A stretch of 61,995 nucleotides of DNA from the NCBI GenBank assembly GCA_902518355.1, contig CABYFY010000010.1:1-61995 (forward strand), given 5' to 3'. Both the position numbers and the translations under genes were made by a program. The stretch is from an uncultured Bacteroidota bacterium. GTDB taxonomy: Bacteria; Bacteroidota; Bacteroidia; Flavobacteriales; Flavobacteriaceae. Position 1 is the stretch's first letter. Each line of letters begins with the position of its first letter. Positions 1 through 7,794 of the stretch are shown piece by piece. The notes under the pieces were generated by a model. That model saw only the letters and a program-made list of their open reading frames with translations. It was not told the DNA's origin and made no database searches.

Positions 1-701
1 ATATTAAAGAAAAATTTCCTCAATTCTGGAAAGACGATCATGAAGAAGGCGGAAAAAATTTATTTGAATCAAAACTTCTAAATATTAACCTTAATAATTT
101 AAAATCAAATAATTTAAAAAACGAGTTCTTCAAGATTACAAATTTTAAAAATGGAGTTAAACTTTCTAATAACCTTAAACAATTACTTCAAAACAACTTA
201 ACAACTATTGTCTATAACTTTGTAGATATGCTCTCTCATTCAAAAACTGAAATGGAAATGATAAAAGAATTGGCATCAAATGACAAAGCATACAGATCAC
301 TTACAAATAGCTGGTTTTTAAATTCACCGTTATTTGAAATAATTAAAAATGCAGGTAGTCTAGGCTTTAAACTAGTAATCACAACTGATCACGGTACAAT
401 TAACGTGAAAAATCCAACAAAAATTATAGGTGACAGAAATACAAGTCAAAATCTAAGATATAAAACTGGAAGAAGCCTAACCACAAATGAAAAAGACAAT
501 TTGGTTTTCAAAAACCCACATGACATATTACTGCCCAAAACATCAATAAACTCCTCTTTTGTTTTTGCAAAAGATGATTTTTATTTAGTTTACCCTAACA
601 ACTATAATCATTTTAGCAATTATTTTAAAAATACGTATCAACATGGAGGTGTTTCAATGGAAGAAATGATTATTCCATTTGTTATTCTAGACCCTAAATA
701 A
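1..701 (+). CDS. porX: PorX, C-terminal PglZ part (5' end outside window)
   Basis: This is the 3' end of a gene that begins before the window; the open frame runs from base 3 to the stop. The 232 visible codons match the PglZ (alkaline-phosphatase-fold) domain of PorX: the block YNFVDMLSHSKTEM begins at visible residue 71 and a metal-site motif TTDHG follows. In full-length PorX a response-regulator receiver domain lies upstream and is not visible here. PorX is the cytoplasmic response regulator that works with the sensor PorY to control type IX secretion in Bacteroidota. Its stop lies one base before tsaE, so the two are probably co-transcribed. The family is well supported; the regulatory role is from known homologues. 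Confidence 0.88.
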   Translation, partial: IKEKFPQFWKDDHEEGGKNLFESKLLNINLNNLKSNNLKNEFFKITNFKNGVKLSNNLKQLLQNNLTTIVYNFVDMLSHSKTEMEMIKELASNDKAYRSLTNSWFLNSPLFEIIKNAGSLGFKLVITTDHGTINVKNPTKIIGDRNTSQNLRYKTGRSLTTNEKDNLVFKNPHDILLPKTSINSSFVFAKDDFYLVYPNNYNHFSNYFKNTYQHGGVSMEEMIIPFVILDPK

Positions 702-702
702 T

Positions 703-1125
703 ATGAGTTATAAGGTTGTATATAGTTTAAATAAGATTGATGAAATTTCTCAACTTATTATTGATAAAATTAAAACTGTTAAGACTATTATGCTGAGAGG
801 TGAACTAGGCTCTGGTAAAACAACACTAGTAAAATCAGTACTTAAAAGAATGGGGGTTAATGATAGTGTTACTAGTCCTACTTTTTCGATTTTAAATGAA
901 TATGATTTTGCAGAAAATATAATTTATCATTTTGATTTATATAGGATTGAAAATATTGAAGAACTAAACGTAATTGGATTTGAAGATTATATTTACAGTC
1001 AAAATACGTGTTTTATAGAGTGGCCAGAAATTGTGCTAAACAAAATAAACCTTAAATATCTAGATATAGAAATCAGGTATTTAGATGAAGATAAAAGAGA
1101 AATAATAATAAAAGAAATAGACTAA
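703..1125 (+). CDS. tsaE: tRNA threonylcarbamoyladenosine biosynthesis ATPase TsaE
   Basis: TsaE is the small ATPase that works with TsaB and TsaD in the cytoplasm to form N6-threonylcarbamoyladenosine at position 37 of ANN-decoding tRNAs. The 140-residue protein has the usual family length. A P-loop GELGSGKTT lies at residues 33-41, and the segments TSPTFSILNEY and HFDLYR, followed by FIEWPE, are typical of the family. It starts at an ATG one base after the porX stop and ends one base before the next gene, so porX, tsaE and the small membrane protein look like one operon. Nothing is unusual in the sequence. Confidence 0.93.
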   Translation: MSYKVVYSLNKIDEISQLIIDKIKTVKTIMLRGELGSGKTTLVKSVLKRMGVNDSVTSPTFSILNEYDFAENIIYHFDLYRIENIEELNVIGFEDYIYSQNTCFIEWPEIVLNKINLKYLDIEIRYLDEDKREIIIKEID

Positions 1126-1126
1126 T

Positions 1127-1489
1127 ATGAATTTTTTCAATAGGTTGACTTATTTTTCTTGTGGATTTATAATTGGATTGTTATTTCTAATGTTTTTTTT
1201 AAGTGGTAAGAGAACATCATGTAGTTATTTACCAAATTCAAGGGTTAAAAAGGATATAATGAAAAAAAATATCATTTTTAATAAAATAACTTTTAAAATT
1301 GATTCCACAGTCATTATGAATTCAATCTTAAACGGAAATGTAAATTTTTCAAAAAGTAATACATCTTTAAAAGAATGTAAGGAATATTACTTTGAAAATG
1401 AAGATAAATCAAATAAGGTGTGGATAATAGTTAAAAACTGTGAAAACCAAGCAATTATTTCTAACTACAAAATCACAAAAAAGAATTAA
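1127..1489 (+). CDS. small membrane-anchored protein of unknown function, flavobacterial family
   Basis: The 120-residue protein has one hydrophobic segment near its N-terminus (about residues 8-26), then GKRTSCSYLPNSRVKKDI and a polar C-terminal domain. I recall a similar N-terminal pattern (a GGF-type membrane helix, then GKKTSC and a PNARVLK-like stretch) in short flavobacterial proteins sometimes placed in a DUF4258-type family, but I cannot confirm that label. It probably sits in the inner membrane with the C-terminal part exposed. It follows tsaE by one base. Its stop shares the 4-base TTAA with the stop of the convergent proline dehydrogenase gene. No function can be assigned. Confidence 0.7.
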   Translation: MNFFNRLTYFSCGFIIGLLFLMFFLSGKRTSCSYLPNSRVKKDIMKKNIIFNKITFKIDSTVIMNSILNGNVNFSKSNTSLKECKEYYFENEDKSNKVWIIVKNCENQAIISNYKITKKN

Positions 1490-2643
1490 TTTTTTCTTCT
1501 TTTCAACTCCTTTTTAATAAGTTGAAGTTCTCTGTTTGTCTGAGATGAAATTGAGGAATTTTCGTCTAATCTTCTCATCAAATAAGGCATTACTTCATGA
1601 ACAGGCCCAAATGGTAAATATTTTGCCACATTATAACCGCTATTTGCTAGTGTAAAACTAATATTATCACTCATTCCATATAGCTGACTAAACCAGATTC
1701 TTTGATCATTTGAGTTAATTTTATATTTTCTTAATAACTCTGTTGCCAGTATGTTACTCTTTTCATTGTGTGAACCAACAAATAAGCCAAAGTCATTAAT
1801 ATTTTCAATAATAAAACTTAAGGAATTATTAAATACTTCGTCTGTTTGTTGTTTATTTTCACAAATTGGAGAAATGTAATTGTACTTTTTAGCTCTCTTT
1901 CTTTCTTTTTCCATATAAGCACCGCGTACAAGCTTTACACCAATCTTAACACTGTCTTTCAAATCTTTGTGTAATTTGGTTAAATAGTCAAACCTATCTT
2001 TTCTATATGCTTGAATAGTATTAAATACTACAGCTTTTTCAGAATTATAAATATTCATCATTTTAGTTACCAATTCATCAATTGCAGTTTGAATCCAGCT
2101 CTCTTCAGCATCAACCAAAACCATGATATCTTTTTTTGAAGCTTCCAAACATATTTTATTAAACCTTATTTCAACCTTTGACCATTCTCTTGATTCAGTC
2201 TCTGATAATACACTATTTGAGGTAATTTTTTCATAAAGCTCAAATCTACCAACAGCAGATGGTTTGAAGACTATGAATTTTGACAGATTTTTTGATTTAC
2301 ATTCCTCAAGAATTTTCAAACACTTATTAATGGAATTTTCAAAATCATTTTCATTAACAGAGCCTTCAATTGAGTAATCTAATATCGAATAAACATTACT
2401 TTTTTTAAGATTATTAATAACCTCAACACAATCTAGAATATCTGTACCGCCGCAGAATTGAGCGTAAACTGTTTTCTTTACTAATGAATCAATCGGAAAA
2501 TTCATCCATACAAGCGTTTTAAGCAACTTTCTACTAAATTTTGATATATAGCCGAGTGATAATAATTTAAAAAGAAAATAAGCCCTTTTAAGGTCGAAGT
2601 TAGACTTATAATTAAATGATATTTTGGTATTATTGAACTCCAA
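1486..2643 (-). CDS. proline dehydrogenase
   Basis: A monofunctional FAD-dependent proline dehydrogenase that oxidises proline to delta-1-pyrroline-5-carboxylate, the first step of proline use. Catalytic-domain landmarks are VFKPSAVGRFELYEKI, LVDAEESW, KLVRGAYMEKER, the conserved FSQLYGMSD and the substrate-binding MRRLDENS near the C-terminus. There is no ATG near the conserved N-terminus (EFNNTKISF). A TTG at 2658 lies inside a perfect TAnnTTTG promoter box, so it is probably not translated; the next in-frame TTG, at 2643, places the start directly before the conserved block and is preferred (385 residues). Starting at 2658 would add five residues. It shares a TTAA double stop with the upstream convergent gene; aroB and an Lrp-type regulator are close by. 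Confidence 0.9.
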   Translation of the reverse strand: MEFNNTKISFNYKSNFDLKRAYFLFKLLSLGYISKFSRKLLKTLVWMNFPIDSLVKKTVYAQFCGGTDILDCVEVINNLKKSNVYSILDYSIEGSVNENDFENSINKCLKILEECKSKNLSKFIVFKPSAVGRFELYEKITSNSVLSETESREWSKVEIRFNKICLEASKKDIMVLVDAEESWIQTAIDELVTKMMNIYNSEKAVVFNTIQAYRKDRFDYLTKLHKDLKDSVKIGVKLVRGAYMEKERKRAKKYNYISPICENKQQTDEVFNNSLSFIIENINDFGLFVGSHNEKSNILATELLRKYKINSNDQRIWFSQLYGMSDNISFTLANSGYNVAKYLPFGPVHEVMPYLMRRLDENSSISSQTNRELQLIKKELKRRKN

Positions 2644-2655
2644 ATTATTTTTTTT

Positions 2656-2663
2656 CAAAGATA
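2656..2663 (-). promoter_or_regulatory. -7 promoter box for proline dehydrogenase
   Basis: On the minus strand this reads TATCTTTG, an exact match to the Bacteroidota -7 box TAnnTTTG. The expected transcription start is about 5-7 bases downstream, near 2650, leaving only a few untranslated bases before the TTG at 2643. I see no TTG-type -33 element at the usual 17-23 base spacing. Confidence 0.45.
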
Positions 2664-2723
2664 ATTTACAAGAATTATATCTATATTAAATTTATTAGTT
2701 TATTTTGAAAAATTATATTCTAC

Positions 2724-3812
2724 ATGATGAAAGAAATAATTCGTGATAATTTTTCCATTTTATTTGGAAGTGATGGGTACTTAAAATTAGTCAATTTTGT
2801 TCAGGAGAATAACTTTAAAAAAATTTTAATCCTAACGGATGAAAATACAAAAGTTCACTGTTTGGATTTATTTTTGTCTAATATTAAAAAAACTGACAAA
2901 AAAATCGCAGAGATGATTTCATCAAACTCTTATTATTTTTCAGTTGAACCAGGTGAAAATGCCAAAAATCTTAAGACATCAAATCATATATGGGAATTTC
3001 TTACTGATAATGGATTTAAAAGGAATGACTTGATAATTAATCTTGGAGGTGGGATAGTTAGTGATTTAGGTGGATTTGTAGCTTCTACATACATGAGGGG
3101 TATACAATTTGTTAATATACCTACTACTCTATTGGGAATGGTTGATGCTAGTATTGGTGGAAAAACTGGAATAGATTTAAATGGGATAAAAAATATAATC
3201 GGAACATTTCAATTTGCTAAACTAGTATTAATTGATGTCGAGTTTTTAAATTCCCTTTCTAGAAAACAGATGGCAGCAGGATATGCAGAAATGATTAAGC
3301 ATAGTTTAATCGATAAGAATCATGAATGGGAAAAAATATCAAAAATCAACTCTTTAGAAGATATTAGCCCTGAGATGATTTATAAATCAATAAACATAAA
3401 AGTTAATATAATCGAGAGTGATCCCATGGAATCAAATATAAGAAAACATCTAAATTTTGGCCATACATTAGGACACGCAATTGAAACTTATCTTCTTGGT
3501 TCTGAGCGAGAAATTCTTCACGGGGAGGCAATAGCTATAGGCTTAGTTTTAGAAACTTATATTTCATATTTAAAAATAAATTTTGATCTAAAAATTACTA
3601 AAGAGATTAAAAATCATATAAATCAACATTATGAAATTATTGAGTTTAGTGAAGAAAGTATTAAAAAAATCATTGATCTACTTAAATACGATAAAAAGAA
3701 TAACAATGACGAACCAATGTTTGTTTTACTGAATAATGTGGGAGAAATGAAAATTAATCAACAAGTAGAAATTGAACTAATTAAAGAAGCTTTTAAGTTT
3801 TATCAAAACTAG
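2724..3812 (+). CDS. aroB: 3-dehydroquinate synthase
   Basis: AroB converts 3-deoxy-D-arabino-heptulosonate 7-phosphate to 3-dehydroquinate, the second step of the shikimate pathway, using NAD and a metal ion. The NAD/substrate region is plain: LGGGIVSDLGGFVASTYMRG, then PTTLLGMVDASIGGKTGID. The metal ligands fall in GYAEMIKH, NFGHTLGHAIE and the HGEAIAIG block. Length (362 residues) is normal. The start is ATG 2724, with a second ATG immediately after it that could equally serve. Its TAG stop shares a CTAG double stop with the convergent Lrp-type gene. It is divergent from proline dehydrogenase. Confidence 0.96.
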   Translation: MMKEIIRDNFSILFGSDGYLKLVNFVQENNFKKILILTDENTKVHCLDLFLSNIKKTDKKIAEMISSNSYYFSVEPGENAKNLKTSNHIWEFLTDNGFKRNDLIINLGGGIVSDLGGFVASTYMRGIQFVNIPTTLLGMVDASIGGKTGIDLNGIKNIIGTFQFAKLVLIDVEFLNSLSRKQMAAGYAEMIKHSLIDKNHEWEKISKINSLEDISPEMIYKSINIKVNIIESDPMESNIRKHLNFGHTLGHAIETYLLGSEREILHGEAIAIGLVLETYISYLKINFDLKITKEIKNHINQHYEIIEFSEESIKKIIDLLKYDKKNNNDEPMFVLLNNVGEMKINQQVEIELIKEAFKFYQN

Positions 3813-4291
3813 CTCATATCTTTAAAGATTGAGTGCATCAATCTCTTTTTATCATTTATACTTTCCTCAAGGGAAATCATTGATTCCGTTCTGTAAACAC
3901 CCTCGATTTCATCAAGTCTAAAAATTATATTTTTTGCGCTTGTCGTACCTTTTGCTCTAATCTTACAAAAAATATTAAATTTTCCAGTAGTTATATGGGC
4001 AACCGTTACATTTGGAATTTCATTAATTCTTTGAATAATGAACTTAATTTTTGACGTATCTTTTATATATAGACCTACATAAGCTATGAAGGTGTAACCT
4101 AGTTTGTCATAATCTAGAATCAATGAAGATCCTTTAATTAAACCATAATCTTCCATCTTTTTTACCCTAACATGCACGGTACCAGCAGAAATCAAAAGTT
4201 TCTTTGCAATATCAGTAAAAGGGGTCCTAGTATTCTCAATTAACATATCGAGAATCTGATGATCTATATCATCTAATTTGATTTTTGACAT
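3809..4291 (-). CDS. Lrp/AsnC-family transcriptional regulator
   Basis: A 160-residue DNA-binding regulator. The N-terminal winged helix (about residues 4-62: LDDIDHQILDMLIENTRTPF, then DIAKKLLISAGTVHVRVKKM) is a standard AsnC-type HTH, and residues ~70-150 form the RAM/ligand-sensing domain that builds octamers and binds amino acids. Proline dehydrogenase lies two genes away, and Lrp proteins often control amino-acid catabolism, so proline or a similar ligand is a reasonable guess but not shown. The gene shares the CTAG double stop with aroB. Confidence 0.92.
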   Translation of the reverse strand: MSKIKLDDIDHQILDMLIENTRTPFTDIAKKLLISAGTVHVRVKKMEDYGLIKGSSLILDYDKLGYTFIAYVGLYIKDTSKIKFIIQRINEIPNVTVAHITTGKFNIFCKIRAKGTTSAKNIIFRLDEIEGVYRTESMISLEESINDKKRLMHSIFKDMS

Positions 4292-4317
4292 AACTAATAA
4301 ATATTTAAAAAGGGTTA

Positions 4318-4325
4318 CAAATATA
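4318..4325 (-). promoter_or_regulatory. -7 promoter box for the Lrp-type gene
   Basis: Minus strand reads TATATTTG, an exact TAnnTTTG match, 26 bases from the ATG. No good -33 TTG is visible at normal spacing. The rest of the 4292-4552 interval is very AT-rich with no open frame and no clear RNA structure. Confidence 0.45.
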
Positions 4326-4536
4326 ATACCATCTTTGATATTTTAATAAAAAAAGTGTCAAAATTTTACATATATATTATCAAAACAGGTAATTAATTAA
4401 AGAATAATTAAAAATTAGAAAAAGCAATTCATATTAAATTATATAAATCATTGAAAATCAATATACTATATAACTTTACTTAAAGTCATTATATAATTTA
4501 ATTTTCACTTTTTTGTTATTTATATATTATTATTTT

Positions 4537-4552
4537 GTTTACATTTGTAAAC
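4537..4552 (+). promoter_or_regulatory. inverted repeat overlapping the -7 box and touching the ATG of the HTH gene
   Basis: The 16-base dyad is GTTTAC-ATTT-GTAAAC, perfect in both 6-base arms, and ends exactly at the ATG (4553). It overlaps a perfect -7 box TACATTTG at 4540-4547. A regulator bound here would block transcription, and the encoded HTH protein is the obvious candidate (autorepression, inferred). Transcription should start about 5-7 bases after the box, that is at or next to the A of the ATG, so the message is probably leaderless. Confidence 0.6.
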
Positions 4553-4843
4553 ATGTCGATTACTAATCGTATACAGGAATTAATAGAAGAAAAGAATCTG
4601 TCGAAATCAGCATTTGCAAAAGAAATTGGTATTCAGAGATCGAGCTTGGCACACTTTTTTAGTGGTAGAAATAAACCAAGCTTGGAGTTTTTTCTAAAAA
4701 TCAAGAATAAATACCCAGAAATTGATTTAAATTGGATAATTTCAGGTAAAAGAAACAAGCACAAAGCAAGAAAGAAACAAAATAATAAACAAATAGATTC
4801 GGTATTAATACTCTATAAAGATGGCACTTACAAAAAAAACTAA
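4553..4843 (+). CDS. small XRE/Cro-type helix-turn-helix protein, probably autoregulated
   Basis: A 96-residue DNA-binding protein. Residues ~1-60 are a Cro/C1-type HTH: RIQELIEEKNLSKSAFAKEI, then QRSSLAHFFSGRNKPSLEF, then the family-typical YPEIDLNWIISG. The C-terminal third is very basic (NKHKARKKQNNK). The ATG at 4553 is chosen; an upstream in-frame TTG at 4535 would run through the promoter box and operator-like dyad. The next gene begins inside its last codons (overlap 4821-4843), so it and the small lipoprotein are probably one message. I know flavobacterial homologues of this layout but no proven function. Confidence 0.82.
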   Translation: MSITNRIQELIEEKNLSKSAFAKEIGIQRSSLAHFFSGRNKPSLEFFLKIKNKYPEIDLNWIISGKRNKHKARKKQNNKQIDSVLILYKDGTYKKN

Positions 4844-5213
4844 CCCCCTACTTCTAATTATTTTTTTCATAAGCTTTATAAACTGTGAAAAAATTGAACG
4901 CAATTGTAAAGATTTTCACTCTGGAGACTTTTATACAGAAACCTCAGTGAACGGAATCACTTATAAATCAACCTTTTCAAGAAATAGCTCAAATATTCAA
5001 ATTGAAGAGTTTGAAGGTAAAATAGACTTAAGTTATGTTAGGTGGGTAAATGATTGCGAAATGATTTTATCCCCAATTAAGCCAAAAAAAATGAGTGAAA
5101 AGAAGAATATCTTTATAAAGATTTTAACAACTAATGATTCCTCTTATACCTACGAATATTCGTATTTAGGTGAAAGTAATAAATTAAAAGCTAAAGCAAT
5201 CAGAATAAGGTAG
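4821..5213 (+). CDS. small lipoprotein convergent with parC (function unknown)
   Basis: The 130-residue protein has a short lipoprotein signal: a lysine-containing start, a hydrophobic run LLLIIFFISF and a lipobox-like FINC, so Cys22 should be lipidated. The mature part contains RNCKDFHSGDFYTE and YVRWVNDCEMIL. I recall this pattern in short flavobacterial proteins that sit next to parC and are often labelled DNA topoisomerase IV; nothing in the sequence supports a topoisomerase role, and the label probably spread from the neighbour. It overlaps the 3' end of the HTH gene by 23 bases and the 3' end of parC by 14 bases. Two cysteines in the mature part could form a disulfide. Confidence 0.78.
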   Translation: MALTKKTNPLLLIIFFISFINCEKIERNCKDFHSGDFYTETSVNGITYKSTFSRNSSNIQIEEFEGKIDLSYVRWVNDCEMILSPIKPKKMSEKKNIFIKILTTNDSSYTYEYSYLGESNKLKAKAIRIR

Positions 5214-7794
5214 TTTGAGCTGAATCTGAATCGTTTTCATCTTCTTTAACTTCATTTAATGTCGGATCATTTTCATCTTTTGATTCACCATCTTCAGGTC
5301 TATATTCTAAAGACTCTAAAGTATTTACCTGCTTAATTTTATGAGGAGTTAATTGATTGCCTTGCGCTTTTATTCCTTTTACAGAAATAAATTCTTCAAA
5401 AATAATTCTTTGATTGGGTCTTTGGTCTTTATTTCTCAATTTTATAAATACGAGCTCAAAAACAGGCTTCCAATCAGTTGAAATAAGCTCTAAAAAAGAT
5501 CCTTTATTTTCAGAAATAAAAACTTCTTCTTTGTTTTTGTTTTCAGCTAAAAATCTTTTTGCAAAATACTTTTCTTTTTTTCCGTCGAAATATATTGCAG
5601 AAATTGGTTTTTTTGGAATCCATTTTTCCAAAACAATCATATCGTCATTAAAATGAGTTGAAAGCTCTGGCAGAATAATCTTCAAGGATCCATTCTGAGA
5701 AACCACCAAAATTTTATCATCTCCCCTAAATTCTCCTAAAAGCTCACCCCTACCATCTACATTTAACTTCTGAACTGTTTCATCAAACCATATTTTTCTT
5801 GGCTTAAGTGTTGAGACACCCTTTTCTTTTAATTCTACGTTTTTAATTGTGTTTTTTGTTAAAATATTTCCTCTAGTTCCTCTTCCCTTTATCATGAAAT
5901 CACTAAAGTCTACATCCCACTTTAATTTTTTAATCTTAGCATTTTGTCTTAAGTTAATTGTAATTTTTTCAGCTTCTCCGTTAGGATTAGCGGAAAAGTA
6001 TTTAACCAAACTAGGTTTTTTTGATGAAGATAAAGCATATAACTTATCCCTTGTAACACCTGAAACAGCGAATCTTTTTATATAATTAAAACCCTTATCA
6101 CCATCCCTATAAACCATATTATAAATGGTTCTTACATCTTTTTTCTTGAAAACTGCTACATGAATTATATTTTTTCCAATAAAAGTTTTACTCGCAACCT
6201 TAGTAACCATCATATTACAATTATCAGTAAAGACAATAACATCATCAATATCACTACAATCACAGACATATTCATTTCTTCTTAATGATGTTCCAATAAA
6301 ACCTTCTTCTCTGTTGACATAAAGCTTTGTGTTTCGCATCACAACCTTTTTAACATCAACATCATCAAATACTTTAATTTCAGTTCGTCTATTTTTATCT
6401 GAGGAATAGTCTTTCTTAAGCCTTGTAAAATACGTGATTGCAAATTCTATTAAATTACCTAGATTAGCCTTCACTTCTGAAATCTGATCCTCTAAATTTT
6501 CTATTTTTTCTTTGGCTTTATCTATATCAAATTTTGATATCCTTTTAATTTTGATCTCAGTTAGCCTTGCAATATCATCATTTGTAACTTCCCTTTTAAG
6601 AATCTTTGTAAAAGGGGTTATTCCGTCCCTTATTGCCTTAAGGACACCCTCCCATGTTTCTTCTTTTTCAATATTTCTATAAATCTTATTTTCTATAAAA
6701 ATTCTCTCTAAAGAAAAATTATGCCACTGATCTTCCAACTCCATCAAACGGATCTCAAGCTCCTTTTTAAGAATGTTAACCGTGTTGTCCGTTGATTTTA
6801 TTAGAATTTCTGAGACTCCTAAAAAACATGGCTTATTGTTTTCAATTATACAGGAAAGCGGTGAAATAGAAACTTCACAATTTGTGAAAGCATATAAAGC
6901 ATCAATTGTTTTATCAGGAGATATACCAGAAGGAAGGTGAATTAATATTTCAACCTTGGAAGATGTATTATCATCAATTTTTTTAATTTTAATTTTTCCC
7001 TTATCGTTTGCCTTAATTATTGAATCAATTAACGTGGTAGTTGTAGTACTGTAGGGTAATTCTGAGATTAATAAGGTAGATTTATCCACAATATTAATTT
7101 TAGCTCTAACTCTTACCTTCCCACCTCTTTTTCCATCATTATAATTTGTAAAGTCAGCGATTCCTCCAGTGATAAAATCAGGATACAATGTGAATCTTTT
7201 ATTTTTTAAATATTTTATAGAAGCATCGATTAATTCATTAAAGTTATGGGATAAGATTTTAGTTGATAATCCTACTGCAATACCTTCAGCCCCTTGAGCA
7301 AGTAATAATGGAAATTTTACAGGTAAATTTATAGGTTCTTTTCTTCTACCGTCATAAGAGGATTGCCAGTTTGTAACTTTTGGATTAAAAATTACATCTA
7401 ATGCAAATTTTGACAATCTAGCTTCAATATATCTTGATGCTGCTGCTCTATCACCGGTTAAAATATTACCCCAATTTCCCTGTGTATCAATAAGTAAGTC
7501 TTTTTGACCAATCTGAACCATTGCATCAGCAATACTTGCATCGCCATGAGGATGGTATTGCATGGTATGTCCTACAATGTTTGCAACCTTATTATATCTA
7601 CCATCATCTAAATCTTTCATTGATTGCATAATCCTACGCTGAACTGGCTTAAAACCATCTTCTACAGACGGTACTGCTCTTTCAAGGATTACATATGAGG
7701 CGTAATCAAGAAACCAATCTTTGTACATCCCTGTAACACGAGTAATTGATTCCCCTTGATTTAAATCTTCATTTTTATCTAAATCTTCCTGCAT
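5200..7794 (-). CDS. parC: DNA topoisomerase IV subunit A (ParC/GyrA family)
   Basis: Catalytic subunit of the type IIA topoisomerase that unlinks replicated chromosomes. The 864-residue protein has the winged-helix/tower core with HPHGDASIADAM and the catalytic-tyrosine motif RAAASRYIEARL, followed by a coiled-coil tower (about residues 400-460) and a C-terminal beta-pinwheel-like domain. The tail beyond ~residue 820 is acidic (Glu/Asp-rich) and probably disordered. No GyrA-box sequence is obvious, consistent with topo IV rather than gyrase. The start ATG directly follows the parE stop, so the pair is translated from one message. Confidence 0.93.
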   Translation of the reverse strand: MQEDLDKNEDLNQGESITRVTGMYKDWFLDYASYVILERAVPSVEDGFKPVQRRIMQSMKDLDDGRYNKVANIVGHTMQYHPHGDASIADAMVQIGQKDLLIDTQGNWGNILTGDRAAASRYIEARLSKFALDVIFNPKVTNWQSSYDGRRKEPINLPVKFPLLLAQGAEGIAVGLSTKILSHNFNELIDASIKYLKNKRFTLYPDFITGGIADFTNYNDGKRGGKVRVRAKINIVDKSTLLISELPYSTTTTTLIDSIIKANDKGKIKIKKIDDNTSSKVEILIHLPSGISPDKTIDALYAFTNCEVSISPLSCIIENNKPCFLGVSEILIKSTDNTVNILKKELEIRLMELEDQWHNFSLERIFIENKIYRNIEKEETWEGVLKAIRDGITPFTKILKREVTNDDIARLTEIKIKRISKFDIDKAKEKIENLEDQISEVKANLGNLIEFAITYFTRLKKDYSSDKNRRTEIKVFDDVDVKKVVMRNTKLYVNREEGFIGTSLRRNEYVCDCSDIDDVIVFTDNCNMMVTKVASKTFIGKNIIHVAVFKKKDVRTIYNMVYRDGDKGFNYIKRFAVSGVTRDKLYALSSSKKPSLVKYFSANPNGEAEKITINLRQNAKIKKLKWDVDFSDFMIKGRGTRGNILTKNTIKNVELKEKGVSTLKPRKIWFDETVQKLNVDGRGELLGEFRGDDKILVVSQNGSLKIILPELSTHFNDDMIVLEKWIPKKPISAIYFDGKKEKYFAKRFLAENKNKEEVFISENKGSFLELISTDWKPVFELVFIKLRNKDQRPNQRIIFEEFISVKGIKAQGNQLTPHKIKQVNTLESLEYRPEDGESKDENDPTLNEVKEDENDSDSAQTTLF

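Noticed and set aside
4639-4655. TTGGCACACTTTTTTAG in the HTH gene as a sigma-54 site
   Set aside because: The -12 position lacks the required G at ten-base spacing, and it lies in the middle of a coding region.
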